Source: Venturia oleaginea
Taxonomy: Eukaryota; Ascomycota; Dothideomycetes; Venturiales; Venturiaceae
Assembly (NCBI GenBank): GCA_013176395.1
Contig: JABMLP010000023.1
Coordinates: 1-64,000 of the forward strand
Direction of reading: 5' to 3'
Length of the DNA stretch: 64,000 bases
This document shows positions 53,233 to 62,896 of this stretch, piece after piece. The translations under genes and the position numbers were made by a program. The notes under the pieces were generated by a model. It did no database searches and had not been told where the DNA came from. It worked only from the letters and a program-made list of their open reading frames with translations. The number at the start of each line of letters is the position of its first letter. Within the stretch, counting starts at the first letter, position 1.

Positions 53233-55295
53233 CTACCCTTGTGCATCGTCGCGCACGAGGGTCTGAAGTAGATGTACATGGCGAAGACATTACAAAGCTA
53301 CCAGGCATAAGAGAAATCAAAGCAGCAAAGGATAGGATGGAAAGTACACCCTTCTTGATAGATACCTTGATCAATGGAACTTCTTTCACCGAATCCTTCT
53401 TTGATAACGGCTGCCTCCCTTATGCTGCTTTCAGCGAGAAGAGTGTCCAAACACATCGTCTACCGCGCATCCCAATTGACACCAAACAATTGGCACTGGC
53501 TAAAGAGAGCCACGAGAACGGAGAAGACCTCCGTATTACGCACATGACCTACGCTACGATCGACATTGATGGTCGAGCAGAGCGAGTCTATGGGTATATA
53601 GTGAAAGGATTGAGCTTCCCTATTATCCTAGGCAAGGCATGGGCAGAGAGAAACTGGGTGCGATATATAGCAGCTAAGAGAAAGCTGCTTATTGGTCAAG
53701 GATCCCAGCGCATCACGGTAAGAGAAAAGGGGTGGCTAGAACAGAACACCAAAGCGCGAGACCGGCTCGCTCACGTGCGGGCGGCTTGTCTAGTGTCAGG
53801 ATCTGTATTTGCAGCTATTGTTGGAAGGGCCCAGCGACGGTTGAGAAGAGATGGACCGGATGGTACACAAGTGTTGGCTATCTCGATGTCGGATATCAAC
53901 AAGGCCCTAAGCAAGTTAGCAGAAAGAAAACAGAGAAAGACTGAGGAAGAAATGCGACAAGAGATACCAGAAGAAATAGCAGAGCATGCTGATGCCTTTC
54001 TCGACGACGAAGACGGAGAGATCGCGCCCCATCAAGAGGGTCGCGATCACGTTATCGAATTGATACGAGATGAACAAGGTCGCGAGGCAGAAGTTCCTTG
54101 GGGCCCATTATACGGCATGTCGAGGGAAGAGCTATTAGTCCTACGAAAAACACTTTCGGACTATATGGACAAGGGCTGGATACGCGCCAGCAACTCACCA
54201 GCGGCAGCCCCAGTCTTATTTGTAAGGAAACCAGGTGGAGGCATTCGGATGTGTGTAGACTATCGGGCACTGAATCGAATCACTCGATCGGACCGCTACC
54301 CATTGCCACTAATCCGAGAAACCCTACGAAATCTAGCAACAGCGCGTTGGTACACCAAACTTGACGTCAGAGCGGCATTTCATCGGCTCCGCATCAAGCA
54401 CGGCGATGAGTGGAAAACGGCTTTTCGCACTCGATTTGGACTATTCGAATGGCTAGTTACCCCCTTCGGACTAGCTGGCGCACCCGCGAGCTTTCAACGA
54501 TACATCAACGGAGTCCTACGGGAATCCCTAGATATCTGCTGTTCAGCCTACATGGACGATGTCTTGATATGGAGCGACGGCGACTATCTGGATCACATGG
54601 TTAAGGTTAACCAAATTCTTGCCAAGCTCAAGACTGCTGGACTTCGGCTAGACTTAAGCAAGTGCGAGTTTGCTGTTCAGGAGGTCAAATATCTGGGGTT
54701 CATTATCACTGCAGGAGAAGGGATCAAAGTCGACCCAGAGAAAGTTGCCGCGATTAAAGAATGGGAGGCTCCAGTCAATGTCACAGGCGTACGCTCCTTC
54801 CTAGGCTTTGCAAATTTCTACCGAGACTTCATCGACAACTTCTCAGAGCTCTCCGACCCCTTAATCAAGTTAACACGGAAGGCCGTCGCTTTTGTCTGGA
54901 ACAAAGAACATGAGAACGCCTTTCAAGTCTTGAAGGAGCTATTCATCTCCGCCCCAATACTGGCTCACTGGAATCCAGACCTGGATACGGTACTCGAGTG
55001 CGACTGCTCTGGCTACGCGCTGGGAGGCACGTTGTCGCAGAAGGATATGAAAGGAAAACTACGACCAGTAGCATACTTCTCCCGCAAGCTCACTGCGGCT
55101 GAATGTAACTACGAGATCCACGATAAAGAATTACTGGCAGTAATCAAGTCCATTGAACACTGGAGAGGAGAACTACGCAGTGTTGCAGCACCTTTCAAAG
55201 TCCTTACCGATCACAAGAATCTCCGCTACTTTATGACAGCGCAGCGTTTGTCAGAGAGACAAGCAAGATGGTCGCTAATTCTATCTGAGTGTTGA
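53196..55295 (+). CDS. gypsy pol (protease-RT-RNase H), 3' truncated, right copy
   Basis: Frame open from 53196, overlapping the gag end in the -1 phase. Domains as in the left copy. Here the RT reads FEWLVTPFGL and RNase H reads ECNYEIHDKEL, the family-typical residues, so this copy looks less mutated. The last sense codon and stop (TGT TGA) come from the interrupting LTR. Integrase is absent, so the element cannot transpose alone. Confidence 0.88.
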   Translation, partial: LPTGSLIRVGKLATLVHRRARGSEVDVHGEDITKLPGIREIKAAKDRMESTPFLIDTLINGTSFTESFFDNGCLPYAAFSEKSVQTHRLPRIPIDTKQLALAKESHENGEDLRITHMTYATIDIDGRAERVYGYIVKGLSFPIILGKAWAERNWVRYIAAKRKLLIGQGSQRITVREKGWLEQNTKARDRLAHVRAACLVSGSVFAAIVGRAQRRLRRDGPDGTQVLAISMSDINKALSKLAERKQRKTEEEMRQEIPEEIAEHADAFLDDEDGEIAPHQEGRDHVIELIRDEQGREAEVPWGPLYGMSREELLVLRKTLSDYMDKGWIRASNSPAAAPVLFVRKPGGGIRMCVDYRALNRITRSDRYPLPLIRETLRNLATARWYTKLDVRAAFHRLRIKHGDEWKTAFRTRFGLFEWLVTPFGLAGAPASFQRYINGVLRESLDICCSAYMDDVLIWSDGDYLDHMVKVNQILAKLKTAGLRLDLSKCEFAVQEVKYLGFIITAGEGIKVDPEKVAAIKEWEAPVNVTGVRSFLGFANFYRDFIDNFSELSDPLIKLTRKAVAFVWNKEHENAFQVLKELFISAPILAHWNPDLDTVLECDCSGYALGGTLSQKDMKGKLRPVAYFSRKLTAAECNYEIHDKELLAVIKSIEHWRGELRSVAAPFKVLTDHKNLRYFMTAQRLSERQARWSLILSEC

Positions 55296-55520
55296 ACAGT
55301 GGCATGCCAGTCCTTGATACCTCAGGCATAGTGCACGTGATAGATGCCAAGGAATGCATTGACATGCATATATATGCATGCAGATGCAACGGTGTACTTA
55401 ACCTCTGCAGTCAATACAGTCAAGTCACAGGGTGACACTCGTTCTGTTCATCGGCTCCTATCGTTAAGTTCGTGTTGAATCTACTTCCGAATAACTCTGT
55501 TTTGCTCGTTCAGCGTAACA
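55290..55520 (+). mobile_element. probable solo LTR interrupting pol, right copy
   Basis: 231 bp from TGTTGAACAG to GCGTAACA, joining gypsy pol on one side to a Fot1 fragment on the other. Non-matching 5-bp flanks (CTGAG, GATCT) suggest recombination between two separate insertions rather than a simple solo LTR. Confidence 0.6.
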
Positions 55521-55712
55521 GATCTCCTAATTATGCCTCCTCACTGCTCATATATATTACAACCACTTGATGTAGGCGTGTTTGCGGCGTTTAAACGGGC
55601 CCATACTATCGAAACGCATGCGATCTCCCGGCTCAGTTCACAGCGCATCCCACGCTCAGGTTCCGAAGGGTGGACAACGCGGAAGCAGCTAGGAGACTTG
55701 AATAAACAATAG
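55521..55712 (+). pseudogene. Fot1/pogo-type transposase fragment, right copy
   Basis: Encodes DLLIMPPH and ILQPLDVGVFAAFKRA, then a short basic tail and TAG at 55710. Starts exactly at the end of the preceding LTR; the catalytic upstream part is missing. Confidence 0.75.
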
Positions 55713-55747
55713 ACACCAATTAGAGGTTACGGACCTGGACGTAGGAG

Positions 55748-56002
55748 TGTCACGGGGCGGGTTCGGGTATCGGGAGGGAGGAGCAGCAGCAGGAACAGGT
55801 ATCATTCAACAGGCTATATACGAACTGGCAGGCAAACCAACAGGCAGGTTTAACGACAGGATGTAGCTCAAAGAGCTATGAACTGGTTGAAGCCACGCAG
55901 GCTTTAAAACCTTTCCTCGGCAGAACTCCGGTTCTGCCTTGATCACGTGCCGTGGGGCCACCCCAACGGCGGGAAGGACTTGTCCGCGGTCGTACCGTGA
56001 CA
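55748..56002 (+). mobile_element. solo LTR with 5-bp target duplication, right copy
   Basis: 255 bp, TGTCACGG to CCGTGACA, between AGGAG at 55743-55747 and AGGAG at 56003-56007. No internal coding region. It belongs to a different LTR family from the gypsy element next to it. Confidence 0.85.
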
Positions 56003-56732
56003 AGGAGGTACTTACTATACGTCCGCTTTTTGAGTAATTGAGGAAATTAGCCAGTGCTTCTCGTCTTGGCCGTCTAAGCGCCAGTTTGACAACTACGTCA
56101 CCTTTTTTTTTCAGAATTCCTCAAGAGAACAAATCCCTATCGACAATCAGGCCAATCACAACAAACCAACAGAAGATCAATCTAAAGCCACAGGAGCGGA
56201 ACTATACTCTCTATTCATTTCCACCTCCGCTGGCTCACAGAGGTCTTCTCAGGCTAGATACAGGGAACATACCATGCTATCATATGACAAGCAAACCTGC
56301 ATGTGTGCATCAAGGCTGATCAAACCCATTCCATCGGGCCCCAAATCGATCATTCCGACATGCCAAAACGGAAAGCTGGAACCTTCCGCTGGCTTCCATA
56401 GTACGGGAGAAAGAGGTAGGGATAAAGTGAAAGTTATAAGAAGAAGTATAATACAAACTGCTATTAATACTATTTGTCACAGGCTATGGCCTAGATTGTG
56501 GTTCTCGGCTATGCCCTCAACCTTTGGAAACTTCTGAAAGATTCCACAGCCCTACCACCACTGATTATAAAAGCATGTATTCTAGTCCTTCTCTCTTTTC
56601 CTCAAGTTTGCAATACTCGTCAATCAGGATAGTCAATTGAAAAACATATCGACCACGCCTCTCACACTATTCGTGTATTCGTCTCTCTTCCTCATTCTCC
56701 TCACGACATACAACTCTAAAGATATCTTGAAA

Positions 56733-57067
56733 ATGCAACTCCTTAATAGTATCATCCGTACCCTCGGCGTCGTCGTTCTCGTTACACCCTCGTCTGCTAT
56801 TGCGTGCCGGGGTCCAGCAGGTACGTATCACCTCTCCTAAATATGATGAGGCATCTTCATCTACCAGACTCCCTTCTTTCCCAACTAAACCTAGCTAACG
56901 TTCTGGCTAATAGAAGCATGCTCTAAGAGCAACCCCTGCTGCGCCGGATTGGCTTGCGCCGGAAAAGACGGATCAGGTACGTACATGAAACCTCTAAAAG
57001 AAACTTCAACCACAACAATTTACAGAACTAACGCTTGATTATAGCACTAACTTGCGTATTCGTGTAA
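56733..57067 (+). CDS. knottin-like secreted cysteine-rich peptide, right copy
   Basis: Exons 56733-56820, 56914-56976 and 57045-57067 give 57 residues. Introns have GTACGT donors; GCTAACG and ACTAACG branch sites lie shortly before the TAG acceptors. Cysteine spacing C-x6-C-x5-CC-x4-C-x9-C, with the first Cys directly after the predicted signal-peptide cleavage point (SSAIA). No difference from the left copy was noticed. Confidence 0.75.
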
Positions 57068-59048
57068 TCCTACACCTTTGGATCATCCTTAGCGGGTCGA
57101 AGACGAATGTTCTTGAGCGAGCTGGAAGGGAGCGGGCAGGTATTTGGGATTGACAACATGGGATGGAATGCCTTAACGTTTTTCTATTCTATAGTGGGGA
57201 CGATGTTTTCAACCCGGTCGTCGGCTGGCGTGATGTTTTGGTACGACCAATAGGACTCAGGTTGTTGCTTGAGCAACACCCGTGAAATTGGTAGCAATAC
57301 CAAGTGAAGCGTCTCTTCTTCCGCACTTGAGATACCCCACAGATGACAGGTCTGGGGTTAGAATCACGAGGCTCAGAAGGTGGCGACACCGCCATCCGCA
57401 TCTTCACATGTCAAAATCTCTACTAGGAGATTGAGCGGGGGTGGCCGTGAGGTGGTTCCAGTCGTTACTTTCATTTTCTTCCAAGCCTGTACCCAGGTAC
57501 ATCAGCTTACATTCCATTCGATCTTAGGCAACAGATAAACAATTGACGTTGGTGGTTGGTCTGCGATTTTCTGTTGGTACCCGATCTACGCCATCACGCA
57601 TCCATCTAAATGTGTGGAATTTTCAGGAGACAACTCATTTCAACAACTCGAGTCATCTAAGCGCGAGACATAAAACTCCGCACTTTAAAACAGGACTACA
57701 CATGTCAGCCTGCAAGTCGTCACTTCATGCTCTTCGAAGTCGGCCAGCAAACAGGCAGAAAACGTGGCCGGCGCTGGCAGAAGGGACTCGGAAATACATC
57801 AAAGATTGCCCCCACATGCAACCACAAACAAACAATAGCCTGCCACTGGCTGGCCACAATAAATCATGCAACCTTTTTACATCCACCACTTCATGTAAGG
57901 CCACGTACTCGCGATTGCCCAAGTCGAAGTAAGATACAACTTTTAACTCGCTTCCAAGTATCAAGTCAATCTACCGTGGAAGACACTCACATGCCGTTCA
58001 TAGACTCCCAGCGCATCGGATCCCGTTTCCCAACACGGCTGGAAATCCTTTGACTCACCTGAAGCAGTCTGAATGTATTGCCTCATCCGTCACCGCACCG
58101 AGTAGCGTCAGACATTCATGGTACGACTCAATACCTGAAACATGTTGTGCTTTCGATGTTGACGAGGATAAACTGGACGATGTAAGTGGACTTGACTTGT
58201 CTTCTGAAAGCCAAGATAGCCAAGTATAATTTTTTTTGCTAATCAAACATGTTTTTTAACGTCGTTTAACGTCGATCTGGCGATTACGCCCCCTTAAACT
58301 TCCTTTTCTGTGATATGAAAATCTCTAGTTGTAATTCGAATCCGATGGAAATCGTTTGGAAATTATCTTGTTTAAACCCTATGCATGTGAATCCAGCATC
58401 GTGCGTCGTCCTTCTGAGTTGGTATGATTGTCCACAGGGATAGTTGTCTACTATTGTACAGGCTTTTTGTCGTATCCTTGGCACCGACAGGGGCGGTGCA
58501 ATTTCTGCATCTCAAGGATACTTCAATGTTCGAAGAAGAACAAGAACAATCAAGAATACAAGAGACTTATCCATATATGTTTATTTCATTATCATTTCAT
58601 TATCGTTACATTATCATTTCATTACTATTTCACACACGTGTACAAAGCCGATCCAACACTTTTTATTCTCCTAGGCACTTCCCTGTTGTCTACTCTTCGG
58701 AATATTTCGCGCGGGCAGGACGTTTCTACCGACTGACAGTAGTACACCAGAAGTACTATATAGAAAGATGTATTCAAGTTTGATCGTCATCGAACTCAGT
58801 GGACGTACTACGTAGTATATTAAAAATTGTCACTCGGTTCCCATCGTAGCGGTTCGGACGATGAAGTGGAGATAATCTTATCGTACAAGGTAGCTAGAGG
58901 GAGAAATACCTCCCCAATGTCTATCTTCCTTTGGAGCATATAATGAGCATTAGTTCAGCAACGGATGTTTCGTTTGATAGCATCCGATTCCTCCAATAGC
59001 CACCCCAGATTTCTACCATAACAGCAATACTTTACGTCAGCTACAAAC
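57068..59048. other. non-coding part of the right arm
   Basis: Mirror of 27513-29493; contains the MITE-like relic at 58145-58366 and no supported gene. Confidence 0.35.
58145..58366. mobile_element. MITE-like relic, right copy
   Basis: Inverted copy of 28195-28416; same partial similarity to the element at 11276-11593. Confidence 0.55.
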
Positions 59049-59380
59049 ATGCGTCTTCTCTTCTTTGCTCTCCTCCAAACCCTAGCGCTCGCCAGCCCAA
59101 CTTGCCCCAAGCCCCAGGCTCTCTTCAAATACGGCAGTTGCGAGGCAGGCGAATCTTGCCCTGGAATACCATTGAATGTTCAGGTTGCATGTTGTAGAAG
59201 TCTTGGGAAGAAGGGTACCGTGAGCTACTATACAGCATCTGGGCCGGGGGTGAGTTGGTCTATCTATCCCGCCCTAGCTGTATTATTTCTCAAAAATATC
59301 TTGTGGTATGAGCGTTTCATACGGAGAGCTAACTTGATTGGGTTTAGGGGACGACTGACCGATGGAGTTGTTGTGCCTGA
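59049..59380 (+). CDS. six-cysteine small secreted protein, right copy
   Basis: Exon 1 59049-59249, intron 59250-59347, exon 2 59348-59380; 77 residues. Signal peptide MRLLFFALLQTLALASP, then cysteines in C-x11-C-x5-C-x11-CC and a terminal CC pair. No difference from the left copy was noticed. Adjacent to the lipase gene on the same strand, about 0.9 kb upstream of it. Confidence 0.8.
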
Positions 59381-60289
59381 TGGAACGATGTGTTCATTGA
59401 AAGTTGTTGGATTGAGTTGATATACTGGTATCCACGTGCCATGGCATGTGCATGTGTTGTCCATGTCTTGTTGAAATTGAGTGCATATCATATCTCTGTG
59501 TAACTTCTAGCGCTAATAGTGCTGCATGATGTACTCGTACTCGACGTGACCGTGACCGTGACCGTGACCGTGATCTGTTGCAGTTTGCTTGATTGCCTGG
59601 TTCAAGCCCTGGGTCGTTGCAAGGGAGGTGCTCCGGAGTGCGGAGTCCGAGACTTGTTGCTATATAGATACGTACCGTGACTTTGACTTTGACTTTGACT
59701 CGAAGAGAGCCATCAGCTGCAGCGTTTTGTGCAACCACCTTCGGCTTACTGTTCCGCTGGTCTCACTGTTCAGCTGGTCTCACTGTTCAGCTGGTCTCAC
59801 TGTTCAGCTGGTCTCACTGTTCAGCTGGTCTCACTGTTCAGCTGGTCTCACTGTTCAACTTGTCTCGCAGTCGACTTGATCCATTTGGTGCACAAGTGCA
59901 CCAAGTACAAGTGTCAGAAATAGAAGCTTTGGCTTGTGAGTGTCTCGGGCGTAGGGTCGTGAATCGTAAGAGCAGCAGCTGACGATGCGGTCACAGTCAC
60001 AGTTTACCACTGGCACTGCTCCTGCTCCTGCACTTATTAGCCTCTTGTGCAAGTGTCAACCAAACAATTGCCAACCGACTGACCAGATCGAGCATCCGCC
60101 ACTTTCTGGCGCAATTATATCCCGCCTTTGACAACAAACCACCGACATTGATTTGCGTCAGCGCCTTGTACGTCCGAGACGAGGTACACCGACACCGACC
60201 CCGTCCCTTTGCCTGTACACCGCTCGTGGCGTTTCACTACAATATCTAGAGCTGCATTGCGCCCCTCGTATGGCGCATACATTGATCAA
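59381..60289. other. lipase promoter side, right arm
   Basis: Contains the 17-bp tandem repeat and a (GTGACC)n run near 59545-59570. No gene. Confidence 0.4.
59745..59857. repeat. 17-bp tandem repeat, right copy
   Basis: Inverted copy of 26704-26816 (unit read here as GCTGGTCTCACTGTTCA), about 6.5 units, equal in number to the left copy. Confidence 0.95.
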
Positions 60290-62896
60290 ATGTCCTTCCT
60301 GCACGATGCCGGTGCCGCCTCTTCTCACCAGCGAATCAACAAAGCTCGTAACAATGGACGCGATGTAACCATACCTGCGCGCCGTTTACGCAAATCGTCA
60401 AGCCTTCTTTCCCCTTTGGTGGACTTGTATAGACATCCGACAAAGCCCATAGAAGGACTGCTTGGAATATGGAAAGGCCAAGAGCTGGAATCAACAGAAG
60501 AGGTTGAGGAGCCGAGCGAAGAGATCCAAGACAGGAGCCAGATCCTGTATTTGCGCATGAGAGAGGCAGAAAACTATGAAGACTGGCGAGCCGCTGCAAA
60601 TGAGATTGACTTGCTGGAGGGAAACTCGAAGTGGAAGAACGAGCTTGACTGTCCCGAGTACAATGTACCGCTGTTACAAACACGGCTCAAGCAACTGGAC
60701 GACGCGAGGACAGATCAAGATGCATCGCGTATGCTCTTCCTGATACGGACCTCACTCCACCGCGGACTTGGAGGAATGGGCGATTTACGACTGTACAAGC
60801 ATTCTCATATTGGTACGAAAGCCTTGATCGAGAGATACATTGAGAGTGCACAAGAGACTCTGAAAGAGTTGTTGAAGCTCTCAGATCGGAAACAGTGCGA
60901 CCTTGATCGCAGATTTATACTGGACAACCTGCTGGAGGCCCGGCAATCTTTCGGGAGAAGTGCTTTGCTCCTCTCCGGAGGTGGCACTTTTGGCATGAAC
61001 CACATCGGCGTGCTCAAGACTTTGTGGGAGCAAGAGTTGCTCCCGCGCATTGTGTCTGGCTCATCTGCAGGCAGCATCGTCTGTGCAGTGCTGTGTACGA
61101 AGACGGACGAAGAGGTCCCACAAGTCCTGTCCGAGTTCTGCTACGGCGACTTGAATGTCTTTGAAAGGGAAGGCGAAGAAGAGGGTATGCTGAGGAAGGC
61201 AGCTCGCTTTCTGAAGCACGGCTCCGTCTTTGACATCAATATCATGATCAAAGTCCTTCACGACATGTTCGGGGACATCACATTCCAAGAAGCCTACAAT
61301 CGGACAAGGCGGATCCTGAACATCTCTGTCTCTGCAGAAGGCTTGCATGAGCTTCCTAGGCTTCTAAATTATGTCACTGCGCCGAATGTGATCATTTGGT
61401 CGGCAGTTGCAGCTTCGTGCTCGGTACCACTTATCTTCTCGCCCGCACAACTCATGGCGAAGGACCCGAGAACAGGCGAACATGTGCCCTGGAACCCATC
61501 ACCAATCAAATGGGTCGACGGATCTGTGGACAACGATCTGCCAATGACGAGACTGGCCGAGATGTTTAACGTCAATCATTTCATTGTATCACAAGTTAAT
61601 CCTCATGTGGTGCCTTTCCTGTCCAAGGAGGACGAGGTCATCGCGTCTGCTGCAGAGCGCTCGACCAGTGCTGTGGCTGCTGGCCCTGGATGGCTGCACA
61701 CCATGGCAAATCTGGCGAAAGGAGAGGCGCTTCACCGAATGCATGTCCTAGCAGAGCTCGGAATTTTGCCAAACACGTTCACAAAAGCGCGATCGGTACT
61801 GAGCCAGAAGTACTCCGGCGACATCACAATTCTGCCGGAAATTTCGTACTCAAACTTCCCCAAGATTCTCACCAACCCAAGCACGGAGTTCATGGAGCAG
61901 GCCATGCTCAGCGGTCAACGAGCGACATGGCCCAAGATCAGTCGCATCCAGAACCATTGCACTATCGAACTTGCTCTGGATTCAGCTGTCCAGCACCTGC
62001 GATCAAGCGTTGTCTTCAGTCCGAGTCAAGTAGATCTGCGGATGACGGCGATAAACATTCGCGCCAAGGGTCACCAATCCACATCGAACAGCCGCGACCG
62101 AGCTGGAAAATCTCGTACTATCCGACACAGACGATCGCACACAGAGATGTCGCCACCACCGCACCACTCACCAAAAAACCGACCACGATCTTATGTTGAG
62201 GTCGGGCATCACAAGCATTCGCCTTGTCACAAATTGCCTCGTCCAAGTACCCCTCACGAGCCTGGACAGCCACCTCTCCTTCGCTTCACCACCGTGGAGA
62301 TGATGTCCTCGTCTGCTGAAGAGCCGGACGCGAATCCATTCAGTGCAGACGAGTCCGACGAAGAAGATTCTTGCTCTTCGGAAAATGATCCTTCTGCTGA
62401 TCCTATGCCCGAACTTTGGCCATCAACCAGACAACTTTTCCCTTCAGCTAGTCAACCCACGACCCCATTCCTGTCTACGAGATTCAGTCGTAGCTATACT
62501 CACTTAGCACCGATGACACCACGGCTCGAAAATGTGGTCTCGGAGCACACGCAAGGTCGACCTAGCTCTCCTGAGCTAAGATACAAACGAATGTTCCACG
62601 GCATCGGCCCCGAGAGTATCATAGCCGATGATTCGGAGCCTGACTTCACCAATCCTTCACTTGCTTACCGTGGACGAAGAGGCAGTATTGGGCGACGAGA
62701 TAGCATCCAGAGCATGACGAGCAAAGGTGGCGAAGCGAGTAAGACCTCGAAGCGCCCTGGAACACCCAAGCGAACAAATTCACAAACGCAACAGCCGTTG
62801 ACATTGGACATTTCTGGTACACGGGGCATGATGCTACGAAGTAAAAGGAGCAGGAGTACGGGGTTGAAGGGGATGATGCCGCCTGGACGGCAGTGA
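60290..62896 (+). CDS. patatin-like lipase with DUF3336, right copy
   Basis: 868 residues from ATG 60290. DUF3336, GGGTFG oxyanion loop, GSSAG nucleophile elbow and VDGSVDND Asp motif are all intact, as in the left copy; Asp instead of Glu at residue 25. Both copies appear functional, so gene dosage of this lipase may be doubled if the repeat is real. Confidence 0.92.
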   Translation: MSFLHDAGAASSHQRINKARNNGRDVTIPARRLRKSSSLLSPLVDLYRHPTKPIEGLLGIWKGQELESTEEVEEPSEEIQDRSQILYLRMREAENYEDWRAAANEIDLLEGNSKWKNELDCPEYNVPLLQTRLKQLDDARTDQDASRMLFLIRTSLHRGLGGMGDLRLYKHSHIGTKALIERYIESAQETLKELLKLSDRKQCDLDRRFILDNLLEARQSFGRSALLLSGGGTFGMNHIGVLKTLWEQELLPRIVSGSSAGSIVCAVLCTKTDEEVPQVLSEFCYGDLNVFEREGEEEGMLRKAARFLKHGSVFDINIMIKVLHDMFGDITFQEAYNRTRRILNISVSAEGLHELPRLLNYVTAPNVIIWSAVAASCSVPLIFSPAQLMAKDPRTGEHVPWNPSPIKWVDGSVDNDLPMTRLAEMFNVNHFIVSQVNPHVVPFLSKEDEVIASAAERSTSAVAAGPGWLHTMANLAKGEALHRMHVLAELGILPNTFTKARSVLSQKYSGDITILPEISYSNFPKILTNPSTEFMEQAMLSGQRATWPKISRIQNHCTIELALDSAVQHLRSSVVFSPSQVDLRMTAINIRAKGHQSTSNSRDRAGKSRTIRHRRSHTEMSPPPHHSPKNRPRSYVEVGHHKHSPCHKLPRPSTPHEPGQPPLLRFTTVEMMSSSAEEPDANPFSADESDEEDSCSSENDPSADPMPELWPSTRQLFPSASQPTTPFLSTRFSRSYTHLAPMTPRLENVVSEHTQGRPSSPELRYKRMFHGIGPESIIADDSEPDFTNPSLAYRGRRGSIGRRDSIQSMTSKGGEASKTSKRPGTPKRTNSQTQQPLTLDISGTRGMMLRSKRSRSTGLKGMMPPGRQ

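Larger units (their letters stand above)
51928..55289 (+). mobile_element. truncated Ty3/gypsy LTR retrotransposon, right copy
   Basis: Same structure as the left copy: 5' LTR, gag, pol ending within RNase H. Its LTR interrupts a Tc1 transposase fragment at 51927, a different insertion site from the left copy. Confidence 0.9.

Noticed and set aside
59049..59420. Unspliced 123-codon reading of the six-cysteine gene
   Set aside because: The paralogue at 34890 shows the same donor position and a matching CC-ending second exon, so the spliced 77-residue form is preferred.
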